From Lewinellaceae bacterium (GTDB lineage: Bacteria; Bacteroidota; Bacteroidia; Chitinophagales; Saprospiraceae): 64,000 bases of DNA. This document shows positions 17,705-26,848 of the stretch, piece by piece (the stretch's first letter is position 1; each line of letters begins with the position of its first letter). The stretch spans positions 620,001 to 684,000 of the forward strand of contig JACJYL010000001.1 in NCBI GenBank assembly GCA_020636105.1, given 5' to 3'. A program made the translations under genes and the position numbers. A model generated the notes under the pieces. The model was not told the DNA's origin. It saw only the letters and a program-made list of their open reading frames with translations, and searched no databases.

Positions 17705-18888
17705 AGGTGCAAACGGATACCCTTTTTAGTCAACCATTTCGCTATCCATAATATCATCAAAGAGAAAAGAATTGCCCAAAAGAATCCCACAACACCATCT
17801 TTTAGCCAGACAGGAAAAAATCCATATCCGATTATAGCGTAAATCAAAGAGGGTAGGATATAGGTGAGCAACGGATTTTGTCCCGCCGGTTTAAGAAAAT
17901 TTGCCCAGTTTTTGAGGCCTTTAACATCGACCAGCCAATACACAAAAGGGAAAATGAAACAGCAGATAGCTGCGCAATAAAGTGCCCAGGCTGGCGTCGC
18001 GTAAATTTTAGAAATACCTCCATAAGGGCGAATGAAATAGGCTGCTATGACCAGCATAATTCCCATGACGACTATATTTCTTATTTTAATTGCAGGGGAT
18101 GTTAAAACACCATCCTTTCTTAATATCAAGGAACAAATGATCCCCGCAATCGTGAGCATCGAATGAGCAATGTGCCCGGTTTGCCCTCTCAACCAGCTGA
18201 TGTTAAACGGAAATGCCATCGATTCACTTCTGAGTCCCAGTAATAATATGAGCAACAGCACAAAAATACCTGATAGCACGAGCAGGTTTTTCCTGGAAAC
18301 AAAATAAAGCAGAATGGAGACCAGGTAAGCCCAGCCGATCAATCCTAAAATACCCCACCAGCTTGGTGTCATCCCGGTGAGTTGGTCTTCCGGCCCTTTC
18401 CTGAAAAGAAAAATCAGGACAAGCAAAACAACCGCTCCAAGGATTTTTAATCCCATGTATAAGGTTTGTCTTGGTTTTTCTGAGGAAAGGGGATAAATAT
18501 TCCAAAGCAAAATGGCTGACACGTAAAAAGAGGCTGCCCACCATCCATAAGGGATCAAATTGGCCTCTCTATTCATTTCTTCAGCATTGACCATAAAAAC
18601 TCCAAGAATTAACAATCCAAGCGTCCTGGCAAGGACGTGCCGCCAAAACTGAAAAGAACTCTCACCTTTGGCCTCTCTGTTGTTCACCGCAAAAGGGATC
18701 GCCATGCCAACAATAAAAAGAAAGGCCGGGAAAACGACATCCACAAAAGTCATTCCGTCGAAATCTGCAGCCCGGTGTTTCATCCACCCGGGTATATTGG
18801 AAACACCAGCGAGTTCATTCACAAAAACCATCATAAAAATGGTGAATCCTCTAAAAATATCGATGGAAAGGATGCGGACGGATTTCAT
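17701..18888 (-). CDS. DUF5009 / heparan-alpha-glucosaminide N-acetyltransferase-like membrane protein
   Basis: A 395-residue polytopic membrane protein with about ten hydrophobic segments. The N-terminus RILSIDIFRGFTIFMMVFVNELAGV and FDGMTFVDVVFPAFLFIVGMAIPF are typical of the DUF5009/COG4299 family, related to human HGSNAT, which acetylates terminal glucosamine of heparan sulfate across the lysosomal membrane. By analogy it may transfer acetyl groups from cytoplasmic acetyl-CoA to an extracytoplasmic amino sugar. It lies 27 bp downstream of the GH9 gene on the same strand, and its 3' end overlaps that of the convergent deacetylase gene. The reaction is unproven for this family branch. Confidence 0.8.
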   Translation of the reverse strand: MKSVRILSIDIFRGFTIFMMVFVNELAGVSNIPGWMKHRAADFDGMTFVDVVFPAFLFIVGMAIPFAVNNREAKGESSFQFWRHVLARTLGLLILGVFMVNAEEMNREANLIPYGWWAASFYVSAILLWNIYPLSSEKPRQTLYMGLKILGAVVLLVLIFLFRKGPEDQLTGMTPSWWGILGLIGWAYLVSILLYFVSRKNLLVLSGIFVLLLILLLGLRSESMAFPFNISWLRGQTGHIAHSMLTIAGIICSLILRKDGVLTSPAIKIRNIVVMGIMLVIAAYFIRPYGGISKIYATPAWALYCAAICCFIFPFVYWLVDVKGLKNWANFLKPAGQNPLLTYILPSLIYAIIGYGFFPVWLKDGVVGFFWAILFSLMILWIAKWLTKKGIRLHL

Positions 18889-18915
18889 AGTTTATTGTTT
18901 CTCGTTTTAAATTAA

Positions 18916-20685
18916 TTAATTTTTTGCACACCAGAGTGCCATCATCAATATAGCATCTGCAGTGCCGTCCATTGTTGGCTCATTGGTGGAGTAATCTCCT
19001 ATATCGTCATGGTACACGACAAAGTCATTTTGAAATAGCAGCAACTCATCCGGTTCGGTTAAACTAAGTCCTTTAAGGGTAGTGAAGATGGTGCGATAAA
19101 TGGGGCCGTCGACCAATCCTCCGGCAGGGGTTTGTTTCAACAATGCACGGGAAGGCAAGTGTACATCAATGGGTGTTTCTCCTCCTTTAGGAATCCCCGT
19201 AAACATGCTGGTTCCCCATGGATTTCTGCCAAACAGCCAATCCCGATGCAACTGCATAGCGGTATGATATTGATAATCTCCCGTCATTTTTTCATACAGC
19301 AAAACCTGGGTAATGAAATTGACTAACAGGTTGTTGGAACACCAGAGAAAAGGAATCCCTATTTGAAAAGCATTTCCTTCGGATCGCTTTATTACTTTTT
19401 CAATATTAACCTTGTACCACCTGGCGAGTTGCAACTGAACGGTATCCGAAACGAACTGAAACAAGGCAAAATGCCCGACATTCATAAACGGATATTTTTG
19501 ATAATGATCCATTGAATCACGGGCCATCCAACCGTCTTCTTTGATGAGGTAGGCGTATTTTAAGGCATCCTCCAGGTAAAACGGCTCCCTTGTAAGCCTG
19601 TAAAGGGCCGCCGCGGCCCATTCCATATCGTCGGCCCAACTATCTTCATTGTAACGGTAGGGAGATCCATAAGAATTGCCTTCCTGGTATCCTTCGTTTT
19701 CCCTGCCCAATTGATAAAGTTCTATAGCTGCTTGTTGGCATTTCAGCGCAAAGGCTTCATCCCATCCGTTTTTTTGCCAAATCCTTGCCCCAATGGCCAG
19801 TGCAGCAGCAGACCTGCCTGCAATATTGGCTATTCCGGTCGCATCACTTTTCCATTTGCCCAGTCCCTGAGGCGTTCCTGTGGCAAAATAGGCAACCCTA
19901 TAGGAATTGGGTCCCCAACCATAATCTGCGTTGTCTTTATTAGGGAATTTGAAACCGCGATGATCCCTGTCGTCAGCAATTTGGTGAATCAGCCAGTCGG
20001 GTTTGGGATGCAGTTTTAAAATCCAGTCAAGCCCCCATTTGGCTTCATCCAGCACATCAGGGATCCCGTTAGGGTAGGGATGGCCCAAATGATCTACCTC
20101 GTCGGAAAATTGCCCAGGTGCCAGTTCATAAGCCAAAAGCAGCCGGGCCGTGGCATTTGAACTGGTGATAAGGTATTTTAACTGATCCCCGGCATCGTGC
20201 CAGCCGCCGCTAAAATCATAAAAAGTGGAATCATTTACAGGAGCATAAAAAATCCGGCCGTCGTGTTGATGGCATACCTCACCAAAGTAAGGATTGTAAC
20301 CACACCTTTGCTGGCGCATGAAAGCAATCAGGTCGTTCAGGTAGGGTTCATAAACCAGGGGATCAACGGTAAAGGATTGAGAACGGATTTTACCTACTTT
20401 CAACGCATAGTGGCCGGGAATTGTCAAGCTACTGAAATCAAACAGGTATTGATGCTGAAACTGGCCCCATTTTGTTCCTGCCACAGGCTTCAATTTTCCC
20501 TTAAAAAGGGTATTGCCGGATAAACTGTCAATCAACTCAATATTAAGCGAAATGGCCTCCTTAGCCATAATGAAAACCATTTTCGCATCTTCAGGGTAGT
20601 AGCCGGCCTGATTAAAGCGAAAATAAACTTCCTGAGCGGACAAAATATTGGTCAGACAAATCAATAAGATAAAAAAATATCTCAT
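18916..20685 (-). CDS. GH9 glycoside hydrolase with N-terminal Ig-like domain, secreted
   Basis: A 589-residue GH9 enzyme. After a signal peptide (FFILLICLTNILSAQ) comes a CelD_N-type Ig-like domain (residues about 19-110), then an (alpha/alpha)6 barrel. Catalytic residues are visible: Asp164 and Asp167 in GGWHDAGDQLKYL and the proton donor Glu569 in DYSTNEPTMDG. The histidine region reads FGRNPWGTSMFTGIP...VHLPSR. GH9 contains endoglucanases but also exo-beta-glucosaminidases. The adjacent deacetylase and glucosaminide-acetyltransferase-like genes favour an amino-sugar polymer over cellulose (inference). The ATG at 20685 is used; an upstream in-frame TTG at 20703 would only lengthen the signal. 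Confidence 0.9.
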   Translation of the reverse strand: MRYFFILLICLTNILSAQEVYFRFNQAGYYPEDAKMVFIMAKEAISLNIELIDSLSGNTLFKGKLKPVAGTKWGQFQHQYLFDFSSLTIPGHYALKVGKIRSQSFTVDPLVYEPYLNDLIAFMRQQRCGYNPYFGEVCHQHDGRIFYAPVNDSTFYDFSGGWHDAGDQLKYLITSSNATARLLLAYELAPGQFSDEVDHLGHPYPNGIPDVLDEAKWGLDWILKLHPKPDWLIHQIADDRDHRGFKFPNKDNADYGWGPNSYRVAYFATGTPQGLGKWKSDATGIANIAGRSAAALAIGARIWQKNGWDEAFALKCQQAAIELYQLGRENEGYQEGNSYGSPYRYNEDSWADDMEWAAAALYRLTREPFYLEDALKYAYLIKEDGWMARDSMDHYQKYPFMNVGHFALFQFVSDTVQLQLARWYKVNIEKVIKRSEGNAFQIGIPFLWCSNNLLVNFITQVLLYEKMTGDYQYHTAMQLHRDWLFGRNPWGTSMFTGIPKGGETPIDVHLPSRALLKQTPAGGLVDGPIYRTIFTTLKGLSLTEPDELLLFQNDFVVYHDDIGDYSTNEPTMDGTADAILMMALWCAKN

Positions 20686-20706
20686 GTATCCATATTTAAT
20701 CAAAAG

Positions 20707-20741
20707 TAGGGTAGGGGCTTGATTTTCAAGCCCCTACCCTA
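20707..20741 (-). terminator. Hairpin after the TlpA-like gene, probable terminator
   Basis: A 16-bp perfect stem, with AGGGTAGGGGCTTGA as its core left arm (20708-20722) and the complement at 20726-20740, has a 3-nt loop. It lies between the minus-strand tlpA-like stop and the GH9 start. Only a short ACTTTT follows on the minus strand, so termination may be partial. Confidence 0.6.
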
Positions 20742-20752
20742 AAGTTCTTATT

Positions 20753-21871
20753 TTATAACAACAACTCTTCGAGTTTTTTCCGAAGTTCCTCACCTCTAAG
20801 ATTTTTGGCAATTATAATTCCATTTTTATCCAGGAGAATAGTATGAGGAATGGAACGCACCGCGTATAATTTCCCAACGGCATTGTTCCAGCCATTCAGA
20901 TCAGAAACATGGTGCCAGGTTAGTCCGTCTGCTTTTATAGCTTCCAGCCAGTTGCTGCGTTTTGTATCAAATGATACGCCGATTATTTCGAAACCCTCTT
21001 TGTGCAATTCGTTATACAATTTCACTACATTAGGGTTTTCAGCCCTGCATGGACCACACCAGGAGGCCCAAAAATCGATCAATACATATTTACCGCGCAG
21101 ACTGGATAAAGAAACCGGAGTATCCGTGCTGTCATTTTGAGTAAAATCAATGGCAGGCTCTCCGACAGCAATTTTACTCCAGGTATCTATCATCTCTTTA
21201 ATGCGAATCGTATAAACTGAACTGTCTACTGCTGCACTAAACTGCCCCGCCAGCTCTTTCATTTCATCCAGTTTGGAATCGTCGTAATACATGCCGGATA
21301 CCAGGTAAGGTCCAAGAGGGTTGTCCAGGTTCTTCATCACCACAGTACGTGTATAACCATTTCTTTCTTCGGAAATGCTTTCATAAATACTGTCGAGGTG
21401 GGCTTCCATCACTTTATCTTTGAGGCTGTCGGCCAGGTCGTATTTCGGATAAAGCTCTTTGATTCGTTTGCCAAAAGACTCCAGGCCATCGTTATAGGCT
21501 TTAAAGGAATCATGGATAGGGGAGCCTGAAATGACGGCCTTATTCAGGCTGTCAGCATGAGCAGAAACATTGATCGTCACCTGCGGCTGAGCAAAGATCT
21601 GGACATAACTTTTTCCATCGCCGATACTGAGATAATACATTTCGGCAAGAGTCGTATTGCCTTTCAAGGCAAAAGCTTTATTGACCACGATAGAGGAGTC
21701 CTCTACCACCCATTCACCGTCCACTCTTTTTTGTAACTTTATCACGGTCGAATCTGCTGCATTTTCAACGGTTCCGGAAACGTCAAAAGCAGTAACAGGA
21801 GCTTTCTCAGGAGCAGAACAAGCAAATAAAAAAAGTAGCGTAAATAGCAGGAGTGATTGAAATTTATTCAT
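20753..21871 (-). CDS. TlpA-like thiol-disulfide oxidoreductase lipoprotein
   Basis: A 372-residue lipoprotein: signal with lipobox LFAC (Cys18), an N-terminal DUF4369-like beta domain, a helical linker, and a C-terminal TlpA/AhpC thioredoxin-fold domain with the redox motif WASWCGPCRAENP and the cis-Pro segment RSIPHTILLD. Such proteins reduce disulfides or supply reducing power in the periplasm and are abundant in Bacteroidota. It is flanked by non-coding DNA on its 5' side (596 bp) and a hairpin on its 3' side, so it is probably monocistronic. The partner protein is unknown. Confidence 0.9.
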   Translation of the reverse strand: MNKFQSLLLFTLLFLFACSAPEKAPVTAFDVSGTVENAADSTVIKLQKRVDGEWVVEDSSIVVNKAFALKGNTTLAEMYYLSIGDGKSYVQIFAQPQVTINVSAHADSLNKAVISGSPIHDSFKAYNDGLESFGKRIKELYPKYDLADSLKDKVMEAHLDSIYESISEERNGYTRTVVMKNLDNPLGPYLVSGMYYDDSKLDEMKELAGQFSAAVDSSVYTIRIKEMIDTWSKIAVGEPAIDFTQNDSTDTPVSLSSLRGKYVLIDFWASWCGPCRAENPNVVKLYNELHKEGFEIIGVSFDTKRSNWLEAIKADGLTWHHVSDLNGWNNAVGKLYAVRSIPHTILLDKNGIIIAKNLRGEELRKKLEELLL

Positions 21872-21988
21872 ATTAAATAGAATCTTGATTTAAAAAAAAT
21901 GAAATGAATAATGGAAGGTCTAAATTATGAAATTTATTTTGTCCAAAGGAAGAATTTTGGAAAATCCGGCAATTTGATGGTTTTATAT

Positions 21989-22303
21989 TATTATGTTAAA
22001 TAGAACTCAGGGATTAGGTCTCACGCCAAATAGGGCGGGGAAAGCCCAAATGAGCAGATGCCTGAGATTGGTGTAAAAATATTTATCCGGGCAACTGCGC
22101 TGGATTTTAGTTAGCTGTGCAGTGTGTTTTATTTACAGCAGGTGATCTGACTTATATTTTAAACCTACTGAAGGTATTGTTTCCGTATAACTAACTTTTA
22201 TACATGCACATGTAGAAATCATAAAACGATTGCTAAGCCTGTGTCTTTTATGTGCCTGACGTTCCCTGAATATATTTCCTATAATATATATTATGTTAAA
22301 TAG
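21989..22303. repeat. 15-bp direct repeat, 300 bp apart, in non-coding gap 21872-22467
   Basis: TATTATGTTAAATAG occurs at 21989-22003 and again at 22289-22303, exactly 300 bp apart. The 285 bp between them contain no plausible ORF. This could be the trace of a small insertion with a target duplication, a segmental duplication, or paired regulatory sites. The rest of the 596-bp gap between tlpA-like and the GH32 gene has no recognised gene. Confidence 0.45.
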
Positions 22304-22467
22304 TGCAATTTAGCTCTACCACACAATTAACCAGGAAACAATTTCAAAAAATAATACTGCGTCCGAAATTGCTCACCTACATCATTCACACCTGAATATT
22401 CTGATTTCACCAGGAAAGCTTAATCTCCCCTCTCCTACCCAATTCAACAACCGAAACCTTATCATTA

Positions 22468-24102
22468 TTAGCCTTGAATAACAACAGGAATTTTAAGTCC
22501 ATTAATTTCAATATTGTCAAGAATGAATTCCTGGTTTTCAGGTTCAATACTTAATGTTTCAAATGGCGCATTGGGAAAAAATATTTCCGTCATGACTGTT
22601 TCGCCATGATCAAAAAATAACTCTATAGATGTTTTATCGAGAATAATTGTGCCGGACAAATCGGGATTATGAGACGTTCTTTTAGCTATTGAAACACGAT
22701 CTGCGAATTTTTCTGAAAATCCTGTTTTCCCGGATTTTCTTCTATCGACAAAAAAGTTTTTATCGCTGTGATTGTATCCAAAAGCCAGGGTATCCCCTTG
22801 TTTATTAGCAAGTTTGTAGGTGAACCCGCTATCCTTTAAAGCTGAAATTTTAAAATTGATTTCTGTGCTTGATAAATCGATAGTTTTTGAATCAATAAGT
22901 TTCGTTTCTCTATCAATTTTTATGGACTCTTTTTTATACTTTGTAATTCTGTAGTTGGCTAATTCTTTTACAGGTTGGAATAATAGTCTGTAACTATCAT
23001 CGATTTTTTGAAGCTCAACTGTTCTGGCAACGGTCATGGCGCTTCTCCATGTTTCAGTAGGTGTTTCCTGCCCATAATTCCAATTAGACATCCATCCTAA
23101 AAATAATTTTCTACCATCGGTATCGGGGATATTAGCCCAGGTTACCCCCGCATAATTATCTCTTCCGTAATCTATCCAAATAGATTTATGTTCAGCATTA
23201 TTTAAGTCCTTCTCAAAAGATGGGTCTATCCTAAATTGTTTTCCATCAAAATCTCCAACAAAATATTGGGTAGCACTCCCCCCATTTGGCCCTCCTGGAT
23301 TAATACTAACAAACAATACCCATTTTATTTCGTCTGTTCCCTGAACTGCCATCGGAAAGAAATCCGGACATTCCCAAACGCCACCATGTGCTCCTACCCC
23401 ATCGCCAAAATCAGATTCTAATGTCCAGTTTTTCAGGTCAGAGGAACTATAGAACATTATTTTTTGACCAGCTGCCAATACCAAAGCCCATTTCTTGTCT
23501 ATTGGATCCCAAACCATTTTGGGGTCTCTAAAATCTTTTAACCCTGGATTTTTAATTACCGGGTTTTCAGCATATTTAGTAAAAGTTTTTCCTTCATCTA
23601 AAGAATAAGCAATGGCTTGTGATTGGTAATTTGTTTTTCCAGCTTTTTCAGCATCCATATCATGGTAAGTAAACATGGCTATTACAGGTTGAACACCACC
23701 TTTGCCAAAGCCGGATGAATTATTAACATCAACCACAGCACTACCAGAAAAAATATATCCTTTTTCGTCTGGATATATGGCTATTGGCATTTCTTTCCAA
23801 ACCACCATATCAGTACTTATAGCATGCCCCCAATGCATTGGGCCCCATACATTGCCATCAGGATAATATTGAAAATATAAATGATAATAGCCATTGTAAT
23901 AAAACATTCCATTAGGATCATTCATCCAGTTTTCTTTTGGCGTAAAATGAAAATTGGGCCTGTATAAAAGCTCTTCCATGGTAATAATTGAATCCTGGTT
24001 ATGGCTCATAGCATTGTGCTCATTTTTAATTTCATTCTTGCAGGAAAATTGAACAGCTATGATGCTCAATACCAAAACAGTTTTAAATAAATTATTTTTC
24101 AT
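22468..24102 (-). CDS. GH32 fructan hydrolase (levanase/inulinase/invertase-type), lipoprotein
   Basis: A 544-residue GH32 enzyme that hydrolyses beta-fructosides (levan, inulin or sucrose). The five-blade propeller carries all three catalytic residues: nucleophile Asp62 in ENWMNDPNG, the transition-state stabiliser Asp193 in FRDP, and acid/base Glu244 in WECPDF. A C-terminal beta-sandwich follows (SGTIILDKTSIELFFDHGE). The N-terminal signal ends near Cys21 (VQFSC), suggesting a lipoprotein on the cell surface or in the periplasm. It is last in the minus-strand order sugar porter, fructokinase, GH32. The absence of a nearby SusCD pair argues for small fructosides such as sucrose or fructo-oligosaccharides. 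Confidence 0.93.
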   Translation of the reverse strand: MKNNLFKTVLVLSIIAVQFSCKNEIKNEHNAMSHNQDSIITMEELLYRPNFHFTPKENWMNDPNGMFYYNGYYHLYFQYYPDGNVWGPMHWGHAISTDMVVWKEMPIAIYPDEKGYIFSGSAVVDVNNSSGFGKGGVQPVIAMFTYHDMDAEKAGKTNYQSQAIAYSLDEGKTFTKYAENPVIKNPGLKDFRDPKMVWDPIDKKWALVLAAGQKIMFYSSSDLKNWTLESDFGDGVGAHGGVWECPDFFPMAVQGTDEIKWVLFVSINPGGPNGGSATQYFVGDFDGKQFRIDPSFEKDLNNAEHKSIWIDYGRDNYAGVTWANIPDTDGRKLFLGWMSNWNYGQETPTETWRSAMTVARTVELQKIDDSYRLLFQPVKELANYRITKYKKESIKIDRETKLIDSKTIDLSSTEINFKISALKDSGFTYKLANKQGDTLAFGYNHSDKNFFVDRRKSGKTGFSEKFADRVSIAKRTSHNPDLSGTIILDKTSIELFFDHGETVMTEIFFPNAPFETLSIEPENQEFILDNIEINGLKIPVVIQG

Positions 24103-24149
24103 TTTTTACACTTTAAATTATTCCCAATTAAACTCTACCTGTCGCTTTT

Positions 24150-25019
24150 CTATATACTGTCAATTTCTTCTTTCGTCAAACCAGGAGTACCTCCTTTTTT
24201 TGATGCCACCAGGGCTCCTATCTTACAGGCAAACTTCAAACATTCTTCAGATGGTTTACCCCGTAAATGCTGACTTAAAAAACCGGCCAAAAAGGAATCT
24301 CCGCTTCCTATGGTATCCTGAACTTTTATAGCAATCCCGGGTTCTTCCAAATAAACTTCACCATCATAGTATCCTGCCCCTTCTGCTCCTTTTGTTACGA
24401 TGATGCCCTTTAGTCCGAATCTTTGGTATAATTCTTTTAACTGCTCATGTTCCTCTTTCCCGAGAGAAAACCAGTCAGCGAAAATGTTCAATTCTTCATC
24501 ATTCATTTTCACCAAATCTGCCTTTTTAAGTAAAAATTCAACGCCTGGCTTATCAAAAAAAGGGACCCGCAAATTCACATCAAACACCCGGTATTTGGAG
24601 CATTCAATCAATCTCAATAATGTTTTTCTTGATTTTTCATGGCGAACGGCAAGCGTGCCGAAAATGATCACATCGGTATCAAGCACTTCTCTTTCAAGCA
24701 CCTCATCAAAATCCAGAAAGTCGTAGGCTACCTGATCGGAAATTTCATAGGATGGAAATCCCAATTCATCTAATTCTACCTGGACAGTACCCGTTTCAAC
24801 AGCAGGGTCAATTTGAATTAGAGAGGTTGATATATTTTTAGACTGTAAAAAATCCAAAAGTTCCTTTCCAAGGCTGTCCTCCCCTACTTTACTAATCATC
24901 TGGGGATTCCATCCAAATTGATTCAAATGAAAAGCTACATTCATTGGAGCACCCCCCGGAATCTTGCCTGAGGGTAACATATCCCATAATACTTCACCAA
25001 AGCAAATTATCTTTTCCAT
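24150..25019 (-). CDS. PfkB-family fructokinase
   Basis: A 289-residue ribokinase-fold kinase that probably phosphorylates fructose in the cytoplasm. The N-terminal CFGEVLWDMLPSG, substrate motif GGAPMNVAFHL (residues 22-32), KVGEDSLG and the C-terminal PfkB signature DTIGSGDSFLAGF, with catalytic Asp241, are clear. The GEVLWD start is typical of fructokinases in the family. It lies between the GH32 hydrolase and the MFS sugar porter (47- and 55-bp gaps), giving a complete hydrolysis, uptake and phosphorylation route. Confidence 0.93.
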   Translation of the reverse strand: MEKIICFGEVLWDMLPSGKIPGGAPMNVAFHLNQFGWNPQMISKVGEDSLGKELLDFLQSKNISTSLIQIDPAVETGTVQVELDELGFPSYEISDQVAYDFLDFDEVLEREVLDTDVIIFGTLAVRHEKSRKTLLRLIECSKYRVFDVNLRVPFFDKPGVEFLLKKADLVKMNDEELNIFADWFSLGKEEHEQLKELYQRFGLKGIIVTKGAEGAGYYDGEVYLEEPGIAIKVQDTIGSGDSFLAGFLSQHLRGKPSEECLKFACKIGALVASKKGGTPGLTKEEIDSI

Positions 25020-25074
25020 AATGAGTTGATTATTATTTTCGGATTTTTTTAATCTTTCTTCTTATTCCTTTTTA

Positions 25075-26439
25075 TTATTTGTCGCTGACAGCTGAAACCT
25101 TTTGCTTGTCACCCTCTCCATTTTTGACCAATTGCTTTTGCAACTCTTCCAAAGGCACTCCTTTGGTTTCAGGCATGATAAAAACAACCCACAACAACTG
25201 CAGTACCATCATAAAAGCGAAAAATGAAAAGATCGCTACCGACGAAAATGCCTTTAAAACAGCCGGTGTGATCAATGTAATCGTAGCGGCAAAAACCCAG
25301 TGGGTGCCCGAGCCAAGTGACATTCCCTGTGCCCGGACTTTATTGGGAAATATTTCAGAAATGAAAACCCAGATAACGGCTCCCTGTCCAATGGCATGTG
25401 CAGCCACAAAAGCAGTGATAAAAGCGACGACAACAAACCCTTCTGCGCCGGAATAAAATGACCACGCTACCCCAAGTAAGGTTATGATATAACCAATGGA
25501 ACCTACTACCATCAATTGCTTTCGGCCAGCACGATCAATGATGTACATGCCAACCAGGGTGAAAATTAAATTAACTATTCCAATGGGCGTTGAAGCGATA
25601 AGGCTGTTGGTTTGGTCAATGCCCGCACTTTGAAAAATACGTGGCGCGTAATAAAGCACAAAATTGATCCCTGAGAGTTGATTGAAAAAGGCTATAAAAA
25701 ATGCCAGCATGATTGGAATACGGTATTTACCTCCCAAAAAGGTCTCCCCCACTTTTGTAACCACCGAAGCTTTGATACTGGCTACTTTTTCTTCTACATC
25801 AACATGTGGATCGATTCTTTTCAATAAGACTTTTGCGGTCTCCTCATCCCCTTTTTTTAATATCAACCACCGAGGGCTGTTTGGAACACCTAAAATCAAT
25901 ATAGAATAAATTGCTGCAGGAATGGCTTCTACTCCAAGCATCCATCTCCAGGCATTTTCGCCCATCGTTAAGCCAATGAAATAATTAGAGAAAAACGCTA
26001 CTAAAATCCCAAAAACAATATTAAACTGGTAAGCTGCAACCAATTTGCCCCTGTTTTCAGCAGGAGCAATTTCAGAGATATAAATGGGTGCTGCAACGGA
26101 AGATGCTCCTACTCCTAAACCGCCAATAAAGCGGAAGATGGAAAACATGTATGGATCAGTGGCCAATCCGGATCCTATTGCTGATACCAGGTATAATACC
26201 CCGATCAAGAAAAGCGTTTTTTTTCGTCCGATTTTATCGCATGGAATTCCTCCAAAAATGGCACCGACGACGGTTCCCCAAAGGGCCATTGACATGATAA
26301 AAGTTCCATGGAACCATTCTCCTGTATTCCATAATTTTTGAATGGGAACATCCGCACCTGATATAACAATGGTATCAAATCCAAAAAGAAATCCTGCAAG
26401 TGCAACGGTAATGGTCCAAAAAGTAACTTGATTCTTCAT
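25075..26439 (-). CDS. MFS sugar porter (fructose/sucrose-type symporter)
   Basis: A 454-residue inner-membrane transporter of the sugar-porter family with 12 predicted transmembrane helices. Signatures include GFLFGFDTIVISGA, DKIGRKKTLF in loop 2-3, RFIGGLGVGASSVAAPIYISEIAPAE-type residues after TM4, PNSPRWLILKKG, NQLSGINFVLYYAP in TM7, DRAGRKQL in loop 8-9 and the terminal PETKGVPLEELQ. The operon context with fructokinase and GH32 suggests fructose. It is the first gene of the operon; a TTTAAGGcCCTTAAA palindrome lies 17 bp upstream. Confidence 0.93.
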   Translation of the reverse strand: MKNQVTFWTITVALAGFLFGFDTIVISGADVPIQKLWNTGEWFHGTFIMSMALWGTVVGAIFGGIPCDKIGRKKTLFLIGVLYLVSAIGSGLATDPYMFSIFRFIGGLGVGASSVAAPIYISEIAPAENRGKLVAAYQFNIVFGILVAFFSNYFIGLTMGENAWRWMLGVEAIPAAIYSILILGVPNSPRWLILKKGDEETAKVLLKRIDPHVDVEEKVASIKASVVTKVGETFLGGKYRIPIMLAFFIAFFNQLSGINFVLYYAPRIFQSAGIDQTNSLIASTPIGIVNLIFTLVGMYIIDRAGRKQLMVVGSIGYIITLLGVAWSFYSGAEGFVVVAFITAFVAAHAIGQGAVIWVFISEIFPNKVRAQGMSLGSGTHWVFAATITLITPAVLKAFSSVAIFSFFAFMMVLQLLWVVFIMPETKGVPLEELQKQLVKNGEGDKQKVSAVSDK

Positions 26440-26456
26440 CTGCTTTAGTTTTGTTA

Positions 26457-26471
26457 TTTAAGGCCCTTAAA
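26457..26471. promoter_or_regulatory. Palindrome TTTAAGGcCCTTAAA, candidate operator of the fructan operon
   Basis: Seven-base perfect arms around one central base lie 17 bp upstream of the sugar porter start. The position fits a repressor site or a 5' UTR hairpin. No regulator gene is adjacent, so the cognate protein is unknown. Confidence 0.35.
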
Positions 26472-26522
26472 AGGCATATGATTTCAAAAATGTTTCAAAT
26501 AGTATCAATCATGTTCCAATAA

Positions 26523-26723
26523 TCAAAATGTTGCCTCACGGGCTTTTTTCGCCATTTCCAGCGTTTGGTTACATTGTCGAATGACTTCCTGGTTTTTTAT
26601 TTCAAGGTTTTGACTGGCTATTTTTTTTGCTCGAAGAAATAACACTGTTGAAGCGCACAGGAAAATGGGGAGTGCTAAACTTGCTGAAAGAATATAGAGA
26701 AAAATTCGCTGGTTTTTTATCAC
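26523..26723 (-). CDS. Small membrane protein or gene remnant, unrecognised
   Basis: A 66-residue ORF opening with GTG. It has one strong hydrophobic segment (IFLYILSASLALPIFLCASTVLF) followed by a basic, helical, Gln/Lys-rich tail. The same frame stays open for another 14 codons upstream (reading EITEVEGEWETG) with no ATG, then hits a stop. It may therefore be the 3' remnant of a longer gene rather than an intact small protein. I do not recognise a family. It sits between the fructan operon and the HAD phosphatase on the same strand. Confidence 0.35.
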   Translation of the reverse strand: MIKNQRIFLYILSASLALPIFLCASTVLFLRAKKIASQNLEIKNQEVIRQCNQTLEMAKKAREATF

Positions 26724-26848
26724 CAGCCCTGTTTCCCATTCGCCCTCTACTTCGGTAATCTCCTCAATGCCGGGGTATTACCAGTAACCAGGAAATTCTT
26801 AACCAACCGGGGTGCAGCATTTTTTAGTCGTGGTTAACCTCTATAAAA

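Noticed and set aside
22304..22467. Possible pseudogene or small ORF downstream of the GH32 gene
   Set aside because: No frame of useful length or recognisable protein fragment was seen, only AT-rich sequence.
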